A DNA stretch of 64,000 nt from Bernardetia sp. MNP-M8 (GCF_037126285.1 NZ_CP147012.1:682001-746000); one strand, 5' to 3'; numbered from the stretch's first letter, positions 53,784-63,400 are shown. A program made the numbers and translations. The notes: generated by a model not told the origin, from the letters alone.

Positions 53784-55613
53784 CTAATTTATAATTTCGC
53801 CTCTCAATCTTCTGATGCGTTTTCTAGATTCTACTACATAAACACTTCCTGCATAATCTACAAGTTGTTTTTTGTAATATTCTTCTGCTTTTTCTTGGTC
53901 TTTTAGGTTTTCTTCATAAATTTTTCCTAAAAGAAAATTTGCATCATCGCCAAAAATATCTGTTGGATTGATTTTTAAGACTGTTTTTAGTTTTTCGACT
54001 GCTTCTTCAAAACGCCCCATTTTTTGTAAAATAGTTGCTTCTTTCCAGTAAATCTCATCTGTTAAAGAATGTCCGTCAAAGTGAGAGCGCATTTTTTTGT
54101 AAGCTAATAAAGCATCTTCATATTGCTGTTGAAAAATAAGCAAATCAATAGCTGCATATTCTCTCATTGCTGTTTCAGAAGAATCCAAACCTGTATTGTC
54201 TTGAATCAAAATAGACAAATCCATGGCATCGTTGGCAATTTCTCTTGAGGTAGCCAATTTTAAAATATCCAAATGTGCTTTTGCTAATTTAAAGTCTCCA
54301 TTAAAGTAGGAAAGTTTAGCATTTTTGAGTTTGGCAGAGTAACCTAAAGGCGTTTCTTTTTCTGTTTTTTCTACCTGTGAATACAATAAAGTTGCTTCCC
54401 AAGGTTCATTTTTCAAAACATAAATATCTCCCAAATCCAATTTTACTTGACTTAAAAGCTGATGAGGAACACCTCTAATTTCTGTGATTTTGTTGAGCGT
54501 ATTTATAGCAACATCTTTTTGATTGAGGTAAAAAGCCTGTAAAAGAGCCATGTTACGAGCCGATTTTGCTGTACTTGGATTCCAGCCTATTTCTACAAGT
54601 GTTTGTTCGTAATCATTAACCAACGATTTTATTTGTTCTTTATCGATAGGAAATTGATGTTTAATATATTCTTCCTTAGATTCCATCAAAAAATGTTTAG
54701 CTTGCGAATAAATCAATCTTCCTTTATAATTTTCTGTCAAGTGTCCAAAAATGGTCATCGCACTTTTCCATTCTTCATTATTGTAGGCAAGCATTCCGAT
54801 TTCCATAATCTTTACGCCTTCTGATTTATTTCTTCTATCCAATGCCTTTGCTTGTGTAAAAGCCATCATGAAATTCTTTCTTTGAAGAAAATACCAAACG
54901 AGCATTTCACTAAAAACTTCATTGCTTGGGTATTTTTGTACAGCTTCATACAACATCGGTTCTACCATATCCCACTCTTCATCTTCCGACAAACGAGATT
55001 GTAACAGATGTTGAACATAAGGTGCATCATTCGGCTGTTTTTCTAGTAAAATTAAGAATTGTTCTACCATTTTTTTAGGTTTTCCCATCGCTAAATAGAG
55101 GAGTCCTAAATCCATATCATAATTTTCTTGCGTATTTTTTTGTGCTTGCAAATACAGTTTTTCGGCATATTGATAAAAACCTTCATGTGCCAAAACACGA
55201 GCAGCCACACGAGCCAGATGAGAATTTGATTTTATGGAGTTTATATACTCGTCGAAGTGTTTATCTGCTTTTTTATCTTCTCTTTTCTGTAAAAGAAGTT
55301 TAGCATAGTCAATATTCATTTTTGGATCTAAAGGTCTGTCTTTCAAACATCTTTCAATATATTTTTCTGCATCTTTTAGCTGTTCCAAACGTAACATCGC
55401 ATCCAAATAATTAGTGTAAATATAAGAAGCTGACGGATTTTTCTTCGCTATTTTTTCGTAATACTGAATCGCTTTTTCGTATTCTCCTTGTTCATAATAT
55501 TCATCTGCCAATGCCAAATCTTGTGTATTTTGAGCAAAAACATTTAGAGAGAAAGAGGAAAAAGTAATTAATAATACAGATAGAAATAGTTTGATAGAAT
55601 TATATTTTTTCAT
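53784..55613 (-). CDS. TPR-repeat periplasmic protein
   Basis: A 609-residue exported protein with a signal peptide ending NVFAQ. It is built of tetratricopeptide-type repeats from about residue 30 on (for example ADEYYEQGEYEKAIQYYEKIAKKNP, AEKYIERCLKDRPLDPKMN and, near the end, KMGRFEEAVEKLKTVLKINPTD). Such proteins serve as scaffolds for complexes in the periplasm. The stop is 12 bases from the regulator start. The partner is not visible. Confidence 0.85.
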   Translation of the reverse strand: MKKYNSIKLFLSVLLITFSSFSLNVFAQNTQDLALADEYYEQGEYEKAIQYYEKIAKKNPSASYIYTNYLDAMLRLEQLKDAEKYIERCLKDRPLDPKMNIDYAKLLLQKREDKKADKHFDEYINSIKSNSHLARVAARVLAHEGFYQYAEKLYLQAQKNTQENYDMDLGLLYLAMGKPKKMVEQFLILLEKQPNDAPYVQHLLQSRLSEDEEWDMVEPMLYEAVQKYPSNEVFSEMLVWYFLQRKNFMMAFTQAKALDRRNKSEGVKIMEIGMLAYNNEEWKSAMTIFGHLTENYKGRLIYSQAKHFLMESKEEYIKHQFPIDKEQIKSLVNDYEQTLVEIGWNPSTAKSARNMALLQAFYLNQKDVAINTLNKITEIRGVPHQLLSQVKLDLGDIYVLKNEPWEATLLYSQVEKTEKETPLGYSAKLKNAKLSYFNGDFKLAKAHLDILKLATSREIANDAMDLSILIQDNTGLDSSETAMREYAAIDLLIFQQQYEDALLAYKKMRSHFDGHSLTDEIYWKEATILQKMGRFEEAVEKLKTVLKINPTDIFGDDANFLLGKIYEENLKDQEKAEEYYKKQLVDYAGSVYVVESRKRIRRLRGEIIN

Positions 55614-55921
55614 AGATAGAATTTTTCATTATTTCATAGACTAAAGTCTATAGTACATTTTCGCACACTAAAGTGTACGCTACATAGGCTACATTTTATA
55701 AATTTACACAAAAACACGACTTATTTTTTAAATAAATGATTCGTTATTTAAGAATTTATTTTTTTTAACGCCTTATAACAACTATTGTTGCTTACTTTTG
55801 TAGTCACTATACTTTATTAAACACAGAGTTCACAGAAAACACAGAGAAAATACATTTTCAAATTACTTTTTATTTTGTATTGACTTCTAAAATCTAAATT
55901 CATATTTCTAAATTTATTCTT
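55614..55921. other. intergenic region with palindromes and repeat
   Basis: TAGACTAAAGTCTA at 55637-55650 and ACACTAAAGTGT at 55665-55676 are two palindromes sharing the core ACTAAAGT. A CACAGAG-rich segment (55820-55851) is the inverse of that at 42921. No gene. Confidence 0.5.
55820..55851. repeat. CACAGAG-rich intergenic repeat
   Basis: Reverse-complement partner of the stretch at 42921-42953, differing at a few bases. Confidence 0.5.
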
Positions 55922-56467
55922 ATGCCCCCTAAGTCAAAAAAAGCGAGTGAATCGTATGTTACAATGACCGAAATGGTTTTACCAAATGACACCAATCCAC
56001 TAAATAATTTAATGGGTGGAAGACTTATGCATTTGATGGATATTGCAGCAGCTATTTCAGCACAAAAACATTGTAATCGTGTTGTTGTTACAGCTTCTGT
56101 TGATAATGTTTCGTTTGAGGCTTCTGTTCCTTTGGGTGGTGTGGTTACATTAGAATCTCATGTCAGTCGTGCCTTTAATTCTTCCATGGAAGTTTATGTA
56201 GAAGCGTATGGAGAAAATATTTTGGAAGGTTCTGGACGAAAATTAGCTTACAAAGCTTTCTTAACTTTTGTAGCTGTCGATCAAATGGGGAATCCTATCA
56301 ATGTTCCTGAGCTAGAACCCGAAACAGAGAAAGAAATTATGCTTTTTGATGGTGCTTTGCGTCGTCGCCAACTTCGTTTAGTTTTGGCAGGAAGAATGAA
56401 ACCAGAAGATGCAACAGAATTAAAATCACTTTTCTTTAAGATAAATCCTGAGGGAGAAAGTTTGTAA
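55922..56467 (+). CDS. acyl-CoA thioesterase, hotdog fold
   Basis: A 181-residue thioesterase of the YciA/cytosolic acyl-CoA thioester hydrolase group. Typical family residues are NPLNNLMGGRLMHLMDIAAA, VVTASVDNVSFEASVPLG and KAFLTFVAVD, building the hotdog fold and its active site. A 30-residue helical tail (about 145-181) is added. It hydrolyses acyl-CoA to fatty acid and CoA; chain preference is not readable. Confidence 0.9.
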   Translation: MPPKSKKASESYVTMTEMVLPNDTNPLNNLMGGRLMHLMDIAAAISAQKHCNRVVVTASVDNVSFEASVPLGGVVTLESHVSRAFNSSMEVYVEAYGENILEGSGRKLAYKAFLTFVAVDQMGNPINVPELEPETEKEIMLFDGALRRRQLRLVLAGRMKPEDATELKSLFFKINPEGESL

Positions 56468-56487
56468 ATTATTAATTGCTGAATGAT

Positions 56488-57006
56488 TTATTTTTGACTC
56501 TCTTTTTCTTCTTGTGCATTTTTATAAAGAGTAGCTACTGCTAAACCTCCAAATAATATCCAAGCTGCTGAAAAAACTCTGATACCTTTTGTATTATGTA
56601 AATGATACTCTTCTTCGGTTATGTTTTTTATAAACTTTCCATACCGAGTTCTTAATTGATAGGTATTGTTTTGAAAAACTGCTCTTATACCTTCTTTACT
56701 ATCATATGAATCATCTGGGTTATAAATAGCAAGGAAAAAAATTAATACCACATACATTACCAAACCTATTGCTATCTTGGAGAAATAAGAAGGTAATTTT
56801 TCAAAAACAGAAAATATATCTGGTTTCTTTTTTGTCTTTTTTGATTCAATGATCAAAGCACATCCAAAAAGTGCAATACAAATCACTTGACAAATTCCCA
56901 TAAGAGAAAAACCAAAAAAAGATGTATCTATTAAGATTAAGGAAGTAATATGAATGATAATAACTATTACCAAATATAGAACAGAGAAATAGTAAATAGA
57001 TTTCAT
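56488..57006 (-). CDS. hypothetical membrane protein
   Basis: A 172-residue protein with four predicted membrane helices (near residues 5-27, 31-52, 75-96 and 140-162) and a short soluble loop with RAVFQNNTYQLRTRYG between the third and fourth. Convergent with the thioesterase, 20 bases apart. I recognise no family. Confidence 0.6.
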   Translation of the reverse strand: MKSIYYFSVLYLVIVIIIHITSLILIDTSFFGFSLMGICQVICIALFGCALIIESKKTKKKPDIFSVFEKLPSYFSKIAIGLVMYVVLIFFLAIYNPDDSYDSKEGIRAVFQNNTYQLRTRYGKFIKNITEEEYHLHNTKGIRVFSAAWILFGGLAVATLYKNAQEEKESQK

Positions 57007-57073
57007 TTGTTAATTTGAATTGTAAGAATATTTGGTTGTGTAGTAAAATTGTGTTTTATATCAAAAATTCAAT

Positions 57074-57129
57074 TTGATAAATCAAATTACTACGTTTAAA
57101 CGACGTAGAGACTTGATTTATCAAGCCAA
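57074..57129. repeat. imperfect inverted repeat
   Basis: TTGATAAATCAAATTACTAC and the region ending GACTTGATTTATCAA form arms of about 22-25 bases with a few mismatches, around TTTAAACG. It lies between the hypothetical membrane gene and the sdhB terminator. A structured element of unknown role. Confidence 0.5.
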
Positions 57130-57182
57130 AAAATACCAAACGCAATTTTTTACTACAACACCGAGTAGTTTATACTACGAAA

Positions 57183-57215
57183 AAATCCCAATACAGTTGC
57201 TCTGTATTGGGATTT
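57183..57215 (-). terminator. terminator of the sdh operon
   Basis: AAATCCCAATACAG (57183-57196) pairs perfectly with CTGTATTGGGATTT (57202-57215) around TTGCT. On the minus strand T's follow the stem, and it lies downstream of sdhB. Confidence 0.75.
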
Positions 57216-57236
57216 ATCTTCTAATGATGTTAGCTT

Positions 57237-57263
57237 GCCGTTGTTGGTGTCTCCACCAACGAC
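57237..57263. repeat. GTTGGTGT-family hairpin after sdhB
   Basis: GCCGTTGTTGGTGTCTCC then ACCAACGAC; arms GTTGGTG/CACCAAC. It differs from 60238-60264 (reverse complement) at only two bases and lies 7 bases beyond the sdhB stop. Confidence 0.65.
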
Positions 57264-57270
57264 AGATTTA

Positions 57271-58041
57271 CTATTTCACAAAATCAGAAGTAACTTTTGC
57301 TGTTAGATATTCTCTATTCAAACGAGCAATATGTTCTTGACCGATAAGTTTAGGACACTCTGCCGAACATGCGCCAGTGTTGGTACAAGAACCAAAACCT
57401 TCTTCATCCATTTGAGCCACCATATTTTCAGCACGTTTTTGAGCTTCTGCTTTTCCTTGTGGAAGAAGTGCAAGCTGTGAAACTTTAGCCGAAACAAAAA
57501 GCATTGCAGAGGCATTTTTACACGCTGCTACACAAGCACCACAACCAATACAAGCTGCTGCTTCGAATGCTTCATCTGCAATTTCTTTTGGAATAGGCAT
57601 TTCATTAGCATCACGAGCATTTCCTGTATTTACAGAAATGTATCCTCCTGCTTGAATGATTCTATCAAAAGCACTTCTATTTACTGTCAAATCCTTAATA
57701 ACTGGAAAAGCTGCTGCTCTCCAAGGCTCAATAGTAATGGTCGTATTGTTTGGAAAAGAACGCATATGCAACTGACACGTAGTAACACCTCTTACATTTC
57801 CGTGAGGATGTCCATTGATGTACATAGCACAAGAACCACAAATTCCTTCACGACAATCGTGATCAAAACTTACTGGGTCTTCGCCTTTTCGCACAAGCGT
57901 TTCATTGAGCATATCCATCATTTCTAAAAATGACATGTCTGTCGAAACGCCGTCTAATTTATAGTTTTTAAACTCGCCTTTCGACTTTGGATTGGCTTGT
58001 CTCCAAACTTTTATTTTATATGAATTATGTTGTTCTGCCAT
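57271..58041 (-). CDS. sdhB: succinate dehydrogenase/fumarate reductase iron-sulfur subunit
   Basis: A 256-residue subunit that carries electrons from the flavoprotein to the membrane quinone site. The [2Fe-2S] cysteines are in [13 protein letters not shown] and, later, GVTTCQLH. The second cluster region has [15 protein letters not shown] and [16 protein letters not shown]. The third gene of the sdhCAB operon. The length fits the B subunit of the diheme/non-E. coli type. Confidence 0.95.
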   Translation of the reverse strand: MAEQHNSYKIKVWRQANPKSKGEFKNYKLDGVSTDMSFLEMMDMLNETLVRKGEDPVSFDHDCREGICGSCAMYINGHPHGNVRGVTTCQLHMRSFPNNTTITIEPWRAAAFPVIKDLTVNRSAFDRIIQAGGYISVNTGNARDANEMPIPKEIADEAFEAAACIGCGACVAACKNASAMLFVSAKVSQLALLPQGKAEAQKRAENMVAQMDEEGFGSCTNTGACSAECPKLIGQEHIARLNREYLTAKVTSDFVK

Positions 58042-58087
58042 AATTTTATGTATTTCTATTTAATTGAAAGTTGTTACTTGTTTTCAA

Positions 58088-58116
58088 CCGTCAACGAGAC
58101 TTTGCCGTCGTTGAGG
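58088..58116. repeat. hairpin between sdhA and sdhB
   Basis: TCAACGA (58091-58097) pairs with TCGTTGA (58108-58114). Its sequence vocabulary (GTCGTTG, GCCGTC) resembles the other sdh hairpins. It lies 11 bases after the sdhA stop. Confidence 0.55.
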
Positions 58117-58127
58117 ATTAAAAACTA

Positions 58128-60062
58128 TTATTTATAACTACGTTGAGTAAGTTTGACATTTTCAAAGACTAATTCTTCCTTATGAAGAACTGGATCACCA
58201 GTCATAAATTCGCCTTTGCTATCTCTAGGAAATTCCCAAGCTGCCACATACGAATAATTTTCATCATCACGTTTTGCTTCGCCATTAATTTCGTATTCTT
58301 CTCTAAAGTGTCCACCACAAGACTCATTTCTATCAAGGGCATCAATAATCATTAGTTCGCCAAGTTCTAGGAAATCAGCAATACGTAGTGCTTTTTCAAG
58401 TTCTGCATTGAGTTGATTTTCAGTTCCTACTACTTTAACATCATTCCAAAACTCTTCACGTAGTTTTTGAACTTCTGTACGAGCTAATTTCAAGCCATCT
58501 GCATTTCTTGACATTCCACAATGATCCCACATAATGCGACCTAATTTTTTATGAATTTCGTCAGGCGTTTGCGTTCCGTTGATACTCATTACCTTTTTGA
58601 TTCTTGCTTCTACTTCTTGTTTTGCTTGTCCGAATGCTTCGTGTGAAGTATCTTCAATTTGGTAAGGCTGTGTAGCCAAGAAATCTCCAACTGTATAAGG
58701 TGCAACAAAATATCCATCTGCCAAACCTTGCATCAATGCACTTGCTCCCAAACGGTTTGCGCCGTGATCAGAGAAATTCGCTTCTCCAAGTGCATACAAT
58801 CCATCAACATTTGTCATAAGATTATAATCTACCCAAAGACCACCCATTGTATAGTGAGGTGCTGGATAAATTTTCATTGGAACTTTATATGGGTCTTCGT
58901 TTGTGATTTGCTTGTACATATCAAACAAATTACCATATTTATCTGCTACTCTGCTTTGTCCATCTCTTTTAATTGCATCTCTAAAGTCAAGATAAACAGC
59001 TTTTCCTGTTGCTCCCACTCCCAAACCTTCATCACACACATATTTTGCATTTCTTGAAGCCACATCACGAGGCACAAGATTACCAAATGTAGGATATTTT
59101 TCTTCTAAATAATAGAAACGGTCTTTTTCTGCAATTTCAGAAGGCTTTTTATTTTTGTCTTCTGGATTGCGAGGTACCCAAACACGTCCATCATTACGAA
59201 GTGATTCAGACATCAACGTAAGTTTTGATTGGTGGTCTCCCGAAACAGGAATACAAGTTGGGTGAATTTGTGTATAACAAGGATTCGCAAAGTAAGCTCC
59301 TTTTTTGTGTGCTCTCCAAGCAGCCGTTGCATTACACGCCATTGCATTTGTAGAAAGAAAAAATACATTTGAATAACCACCTGTACAAAGCAATACTGCA
59401 TGTCCTGCATGTGATTCGATTTCTCCAGTTACTAAATTACGAGTAATAATTCCTCTAGCTTTTCCATCAATTTTTACGATATCAAGCATTTCTGTACGAG
59501 TGTGCATTTCTACTTTTCCTGTCGCTACTTGACGACTAAGAGCAGAATAAGCACCCAAAAGAAGCTGCTGACCTGTTTGTCCTTTTGCATAAAAAGTACG
59601 TGAAACCAAAGCTCCGCCAAAAGAACGGTTATCTAACATTCCACCATATTCACGAGCAAAAGGAACACCTTGAGCAACGCATTGGTCGATAATATTTACA
59701 CTTACTTGTGCCAAACGGTGTACGTTGGCTTCTCTTGAACGATAATCGCCACCTTTTACAGTATCATAAAACAGACGATAAACACTATCGCCATCATTTT
59801 GATAATTTTTAGCTGCATTAATTCCTCCTTGTGCTGCAATAGAGTGCGCTCTTCTTGGACTATCATGGAAAGTAAATGCTTTTACATTGTAGCCAAGTTC
59901 TGCTAAAGAAGCTGCTGCTGCTGCGCCTGCAAGACCTGTTCCGACAACAATAACTGTATATTTACGTTTGTTGGCAGGATTTACGAGGCGAATATTAAAT
60001 TTATGTTTGTCCCATTTTTCGCCGATTGAGCCTTCAGGGATTTTTGAATTGAGTTCTGACAT
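58128..60062 (-). CDS. sdhA: succinate dehydrogenase/fumarate reductase flavoprotein subunit
   Basis: A 644-residue flavoprotein that oxidises succinate to fumarate. The FAD-binding start is [19 protein letters not shown], and [12 protein letters not shown] includes the histidine that binds FAD covalently. [29 protein letters not shown] and [15 protein letters not shown] are family motifs. Substrate arginine and histidine positions lie in [13 protein letters not shown]. Length and domain order suit the Bacteroidota-type A subunit. Second gene of sdhCAB. Confidence 0.96.
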   Translation of the reverse strand: MSELNSKIPEGSIGEKWDKHKFNIRLVNPANKRKYTVIVVGTGLAGAAAAASLAELGYNVKAFTFHDSPRRAHSIAAQGGINAAKNYQNDGDSVYRLFYDTVKGGDYRSREANVHRLAQVSVNIIDQCVAQGVPFAREYGGMLDNRSFGGALVSRTFYAKGQTGQQLLLGAYSALSRQVATGKVEMHTRTEMLDIVKIDGKARGIITRNLVTGEIESHAGHAVLLCTGGYSNVFFLSTNAMACNATAAWRAHKKGAYFANPCYTQIHPTCIPVSGDHQSKLTLMSESLRNDGRVWVPRNPEDKNKKPSEIAEKDRFYYLEEKYPTFGNLVPRDVASRNAKYVCDEGLGVGATGKAVYLDFRDAIKRDGQSRVADKYGNLFDMYKQITNEDPYKVPMKIYPAPHYTMGGLWVDYNLMTNVDGLYALGEANFSDHGANRLGASALMQGLADGYFVAPYTVGDFLATQPYQIEDTSHEAFGQAKQEVEARIKKVMSINGTQTPDEIHKKLGRIMWDHCGMSRNADGLKLARTEVQKLREEFWNDVKVVGTENQLNAELEKALRIADFLELGELMIIDALDRNESCGGHFREEYEINGEAKRDDENYSYVAAWEFPRDSKGEFMTGDPVLHKEELVFENVKLTQRSYK

Positions 60063-60237
60063 AATTATTTTGTTTGTATTTTATGAGCAATACATTTTCT
60101 GTTATGAGTTTGTTCAAATAGAATTGAAACTTCTGAAATAACTCTTTAACGTTATGATACTGAATAATTTGTTTGTTCAAAAAGTTTTGAAACGCACCTT
60201 AATTTAGAATTTTTCTAAGTAAAAAACTAATTAATTT

Positions 60238-60264
60238 GTCGTTGGTGAGGACACCAACAACGGC
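60238..60264. repeat. GTTGGTGT-family hairpin after sdhC
   Basis: GTCGTTGGTGAGG followed by ACACCAACAACGGC. On the minus strand it starts 10 bases beyond the sdhC stop, before sdhA. Reverse complement of the 57237 copy apart from two bases. Confidence 0.65.
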
Positions 60265-60274
60265 AAGTTAAAAA

Positions 60275-61108
60275 TTATTCTGCATCTGCTGTTGATTCTA
60301 ATTGTTCCCAAGAACGAATTCTGTCCATGTTTGACCAATCAGCTACTTTCCATTCTACACCTGCTTCAATAGACCTTTCTTTTACGTGTTGGGCAGCCGT
60401 TTCAAAATCATTTGCTATTCCAAAACGAGCCATCATATATAAAGGCATAGATGAAAAACCTACAATAAAAGCAATAGCTAAAGCTTTGCTCAAAAATGAA
60501 ACTAAAGAAGTATATTTTACATGATTGAGACCAAGTGTTTGAAAACCACTTTGGAAACCATGCCATAAGTGAAACCCAACAGCAAGCATAGCAATAATAT
60601 AAAAAATTGAATACCACCAAACCATAAAAGAACTTGCTACAATGGCATACAGATTTTTATAAATTTCACCATCAATTTGCATTACAGGTAGCATGTTTCC
60701 GAAATGATAACGAAACCAAAAATTACCCATGTGAACAATAAGAAAAACAAAAACTACTGTTCCTAAAATACCCATATTACGAGAAGCCCAAGATTTTTCT
60801 GCACTTCCATCAATAGCATATCCTGTCGGACGAGCTTTTTTGTTTTGTAAAGTCAAAATAAGAGCAAGAAGAGCATGGAACAAGATAGAACCATATAGCA
60901 AATAGGAAGTAACTTTAATAAGAGGAAATGTCGTCATAAAAACGGCATAAATATTAAAACTTTCGGCTGCTCCTTTAATATCTGGATACAATAATTGAAA
61001 ATTTCCGACCATGTGAACAATCAGAAATGTTACTAAGAATAACCCTGTTAGCGACATCAAAACTTTTTTGCCTACGCTGCTTGTCAGGGTGCGTATAATC
61101 CAATTCAT
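60275..61108 (-). CDS. sdhC: succinate dehydrogenase cytochrome b subunit
   Basis: A 277-residue membrane subunit, the cytochrome b558 type found with this class of enzyme. Five hydrophobic helices are visible, and histidines suited to heme ligation occur in LIVHMVGNF, LFHALLALI, FLIVHMGNF and GFHLWHGFQSGFQ. It reduces quinone using electrons from SdhB. First gene of the operon, with its promoter likely at 61316-61346. Confidence 0.92.
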   Translation of the reverse strand: MNWIIRTLTSSVGKKVLMSLTGLFLVTFLIVHMVGNFQLLYPDIKGAAESFNIYAVFMTTFPLIKVTSYLLYGSILFHALLALILTLQNKKARPTGYAIDGSAEKSWASRNMGILGTVVFVFLIVHMGNFWFRYHFGNMLPVMQIDGEIYKNLYAIVASSFMVWWYSIFYIIAMLAVGFHLWHGFQSGFQTLGLNHVKYTSLVSFLSKALAIAFIVGFSSMPLYMMARFGIANDFETAAQHVKERSIEAGVEWKVADWSNMDRIRSWEQLESTADAE

Positions 61109-61430
61109 AGGAAGTTGGTTAAGTTGATTAAAAAATAATTAATAAGAGTTTGAAATTTACTATTTTAAAATAACAATAAAAGAGTATCGAATAAATCTTT
61201 CGTTACTGATTTTGTTTGTTTTTCTATTTGAGTAAACCTCATTTATAAACATGCTATAAATATACTGTTTAAAAGGCTATTTACATAGTTTTTGAGCAAA
61301 TGAATAAAACGTATCCAAAGGTACGCTGCAAAAAATAGCATTGCAATATGTAATAGTAATTTTTGCTTATTTTGAATATTTCTAAATAAAGTCTTTATAA
61401 AATTAGCAGAATTGAAATTTTATCAAAAAA
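61109..61430. other. intergenic region upstream of sdhC
   Basis: Contains the sdhC promoter and a long untranslated leader of about 200 bases. No gene. Confidence 0.45.
61316..61346 (-). promoter_or_regulatory. promoter of the sdh operon
   Basis: On the minus strand TTG (61344-61346) and TACCTTTG (61316-61323) are 20 bases apart, a close match to the Bacteroidota consensus. The start codon of sdhC is about 200 bases downstream. Confidence 0.6.
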
Positions 61431-61474
61431 AAACACCTATCATTTTCAAGTACTCTTGAATCTAATAGATGTTT
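61431..61474 (-). terminator. terminator of the acetyltransferase gene
   Basis: AAACACCTAT and ATAGATGTTT close a stem (61431-61474) with an inner TTCAAG/CTTGAA pair. On the minus strand a T tract follows. Confidence 0.65.
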
Positions 61475-61478
61475 GAAA

Positions 61479-62063
61479 TTATTTTTTGTAAACACTTTCT
61501 TGATATTCTTTTCTTGTTAGGCGATATTGAATTATATCTAAATATGTATCTCCCTTTTTAAAATGCTCTTTTATTTCAGCTTCTTTTATCATTTTATTTT
61601 TTATCATTACTTTGCCAGATGCAGGGTTGGTTAGAAAATGATTTGCTATAATTTTATTGAGTTCTACTGTTTCAAAACCAAATTCTAGTATTTTTTCTAC
61701 TGCTTCACTCATAAAACCTTTGCTCCAAAAAGGCTCTGCTATCCAATAACCTAGTTCTGCTCGGTTGTGCTTTTTGTCTATTAGAAGACCAATTCCTCCC
61801 ATAAATTCTAAGTTTTTATCATCTTTAAGGCGAATAGCAAATTTGTATGCTTCTCCTGTTTTGAGGTCTTGATTTGCACTATTTATCCAAAAAATGGCAT
61901 CCTGTTCAAAATAAGGAAAAGGAATATTGATTACATTCTCTGATATTTTTGGATTTGCTGCATACTCAATAATTTTTGGAATGTCTTTGTAAGAAAGAGA
62001 ATTTAGTAGTAACCTTTCTGATTCTAGTTGTAGACTTTCTATGTTTTGTTTTTTAGTATCCAT
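61479..62063 (-). CDS. GNAT acetyltransferase (RimJ/RimL type)
   Basis: A 194-residue N-acetyltransferase using acetyl-CoA. The RimJ/RimL-like features are LLLNSLSYKDIPKIIEYA, ELGYWIAEPFWSKGFMSEAVEKIL (acetyl-CoA site region with the G-x-M pattern) and NKIIANHFLTNPASGKVM. The target, protein N-terminus or small molecule, is not determined. It is convergent to nothing close; a terminator precedes the sdh leader. Confidence 0.88.
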   Translation of the reverse strand: MDTKKQNIESLQLESERLLLNSLSYKDIPKIIEYAANPKISENVINIPFPYFEQDAIFWINSANQDLKTGEAYKFAIRLKDDKNLEFMGGIGLLIDKKHNRAELGYWIAEPFWSKGFMSEAVEKILEFGFETVELNKIIANHFLTNPASGKVMIKNKMIKEAEIKEHFKKGDTYLDIIQYRLTRKEYQESVYKK

Positions 62064-62320
62064 AACACAAAAATTTTTAATTGATAATTTATTTCAATGT
62101 ATTACCTTTTTTGGATTGGAAAAAGTTCAAATTTCTTTCTAATCAAATATTCAATTTGAATTAAGTATTTTTTTAATTTTTGAAATATATTTGCAAAAAT
62201 GAGAGTTTACTACTAGTTTACTTTATATTAAAATTAACACAAAATTTTCAAACAAGATTAAATAATTTTACGTTCTGAAAATCCAACGAATAACCATAAA
62301 TTCTAATTAATCCAAAACCT

Positions 62321-62644
62321 ATGAACAAAGCACGTGTCATTACCGATTTCGAAAAATTAAATTCTGATTTACAGGGACAGATTAAACTTGTCTACCCAGA
62401 AGGATATAGCCAACATTTAATTACATTTCAAAATAAAGATAATAAAACTGTAAGTGCTTTACGCTTCGAAACAGATGAGAAAATTTACTTAGTTAGAATG
62501 TCAGTAGCTACGGCTCTTCAGCTTATTGAAGACGATGACGATTTTGATGATGAAGGATATTTGAAAGAAAATGTCAAAAGTCAATACGAAGACGAACATG
62601 CTGATGTAGATTACCTTTCTGAAAATGAAAATTATGATGAATAG
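62321..62644 (+). CDS. conserved acidic hypothetical protein
   Basis: A 107-residue protein: a basic N-terminal part with IKLVYPEGYSQHLITFQNKD, then SALRFETDEKIYLVRMSVATALQLIE, and a strongly acidic tail (DDDDFDDEGY, YEDEHADVD). No signal peptide. I cannot name a family. The tail could contact a basic protein or a nucleic-acid binder. A terminator follows at 62663. Confidence 0.68.
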   Translation: MNKARVITDFEKLNSDLQGQIKLVYPEGYSQHLITFQNKDNKTVSALRFETDEKIYLVRMSVATALQLIEDDDDFDDEGYLKENVKSQYEDEHADVDYLSENENYDE

Positions 62645-62662
62645 TTGATACTACCTAATTAC

Positions 62663-62701
62663 AAAAAGAGGCTGTCCGAAAAGTACGGATAGCCTCTTTT
62701 T
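62663..62701. terminator. bidirectional terminator
   Basis: AAAAAGAGGCTGTCCG (62663-62678) pairs with CGGATAGCCTCTTTTT (62686-62701) with one mismatch around AAAAGTA. It serves the acidic-protein gene and the convergent outer-membrane-protein gene. Confidence 0.8.
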
Positions 62702-62759
62702 AAATTTGATTATTATCAGTTAATGTATTAGACAAAAATACAAATTCTATTAATTTCTA

Positions 62760-63329
62760 CTATTTTAGTGTATATAGAAGAGCAAGTCCTAGTACATTAC
62801 GAGAGCTTTCTCCAGGCTCTGCATCTTTAGTGCTTAAAAGGTAAGAAAAACGAACTCCTACACCTCTATAAGATAAGCCAGCATTTACTACAGGACCACT
62901 CGTAGTAGCTGAATTTCCTCCATAATTAAGGTCATTATTTGCTAGTTTACTAAATCCATATCCAGCACCTACAAAACCACCAAAATCATTTTCGTTATCT
63001 GGATTAGAACTATTTCCCAAATTAAGCTCTAATAGTAAAGGAAGGTCAAATACAAATGAACTTTGTCCTTCTGCTCCTGTACGAGAGTTATAAGTAGCAT
63101 TACTAGAATAACCTAAACCCACATGTGTTCCTACAGAGAGTGTTGCTATTTCTGATAACGAAAGAAAGTTTAATCTAGGTGAGAGTACAACAGCATATCC
63201 TGCAGAACCTCCTCCTGAATATGCTCCTACTCCACCTTTAAAAGAAAACGAAATATCATTTTGAGCTTTTGCAGAAAAACCAAAGAACACAAAAGTAAGT
63301 AAAGACAAAGAAAGTAATAAATTTCTCAT
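62760..63329 (-). CDS. outer-membrane beta-barrel protein
   Basis: A 189-residue exported protein with a signal peptide ending FSAKAQ. The rest is a series of strands with alternating polar/hydrophobic residues (ISFSFKGGVGAYSGG, LSVGTHVGLGYS, FVFDLPLLLELNLG, FGGFVGAGYGFSKL, VNAGLSYRGVGVRFSYLL), as in small OmpW/PorT-like barrels. Its last strand ends VLGLALLYTLK. The promoter at 63371-63400 is well formed. Confidence 0.82.
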   Translation of the reverse strand: MRNLLLSLSLLTFVFFGFSAKAQNDISFSFKGGVGAYSGGGSAGYAVVLSPRLNFLSLSEIATLSVGTHVGLGYSSNATYNSRTGAEGQSSFVFDLPLLLELNLGNSSNPDNENDFGGFVGAGYGFSKLANNDLNYGGNSATTSGPVVNAGLSYRGVGVRFSYLLSTKDAEPGESSRNVLGLALLYTLK

Positions 63330-63370
63330 TGTAATAAAATGTAAGTTTAATGATTTAAAAAAATAAAGTG

Positions 63371-63400
63371 CAAAGGTATGAAATTAATTTACTTTCACAA
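63371..63400 (-). promoter_or_regulatory. promoter of the outer-membrane protein gene
   Basis: On the minus strand TTG (63398-63400) and TACCTTTG (63371-63378) are 19 bases apart. Leader of about 35 bases. Confidence 0.65.

Noticed and set aside
57074-57340. 88-codon plus-strand ORF downstream of the hypothetical membrane gene
   Set aside because: It runs through an inverted repeat, the sdh terminator and into sdhB; not a gene.
58659-59057. 132-codon plus-strand ORF inside sdhA
   Set aside because: Opposite-strand shadow of a certain gene.
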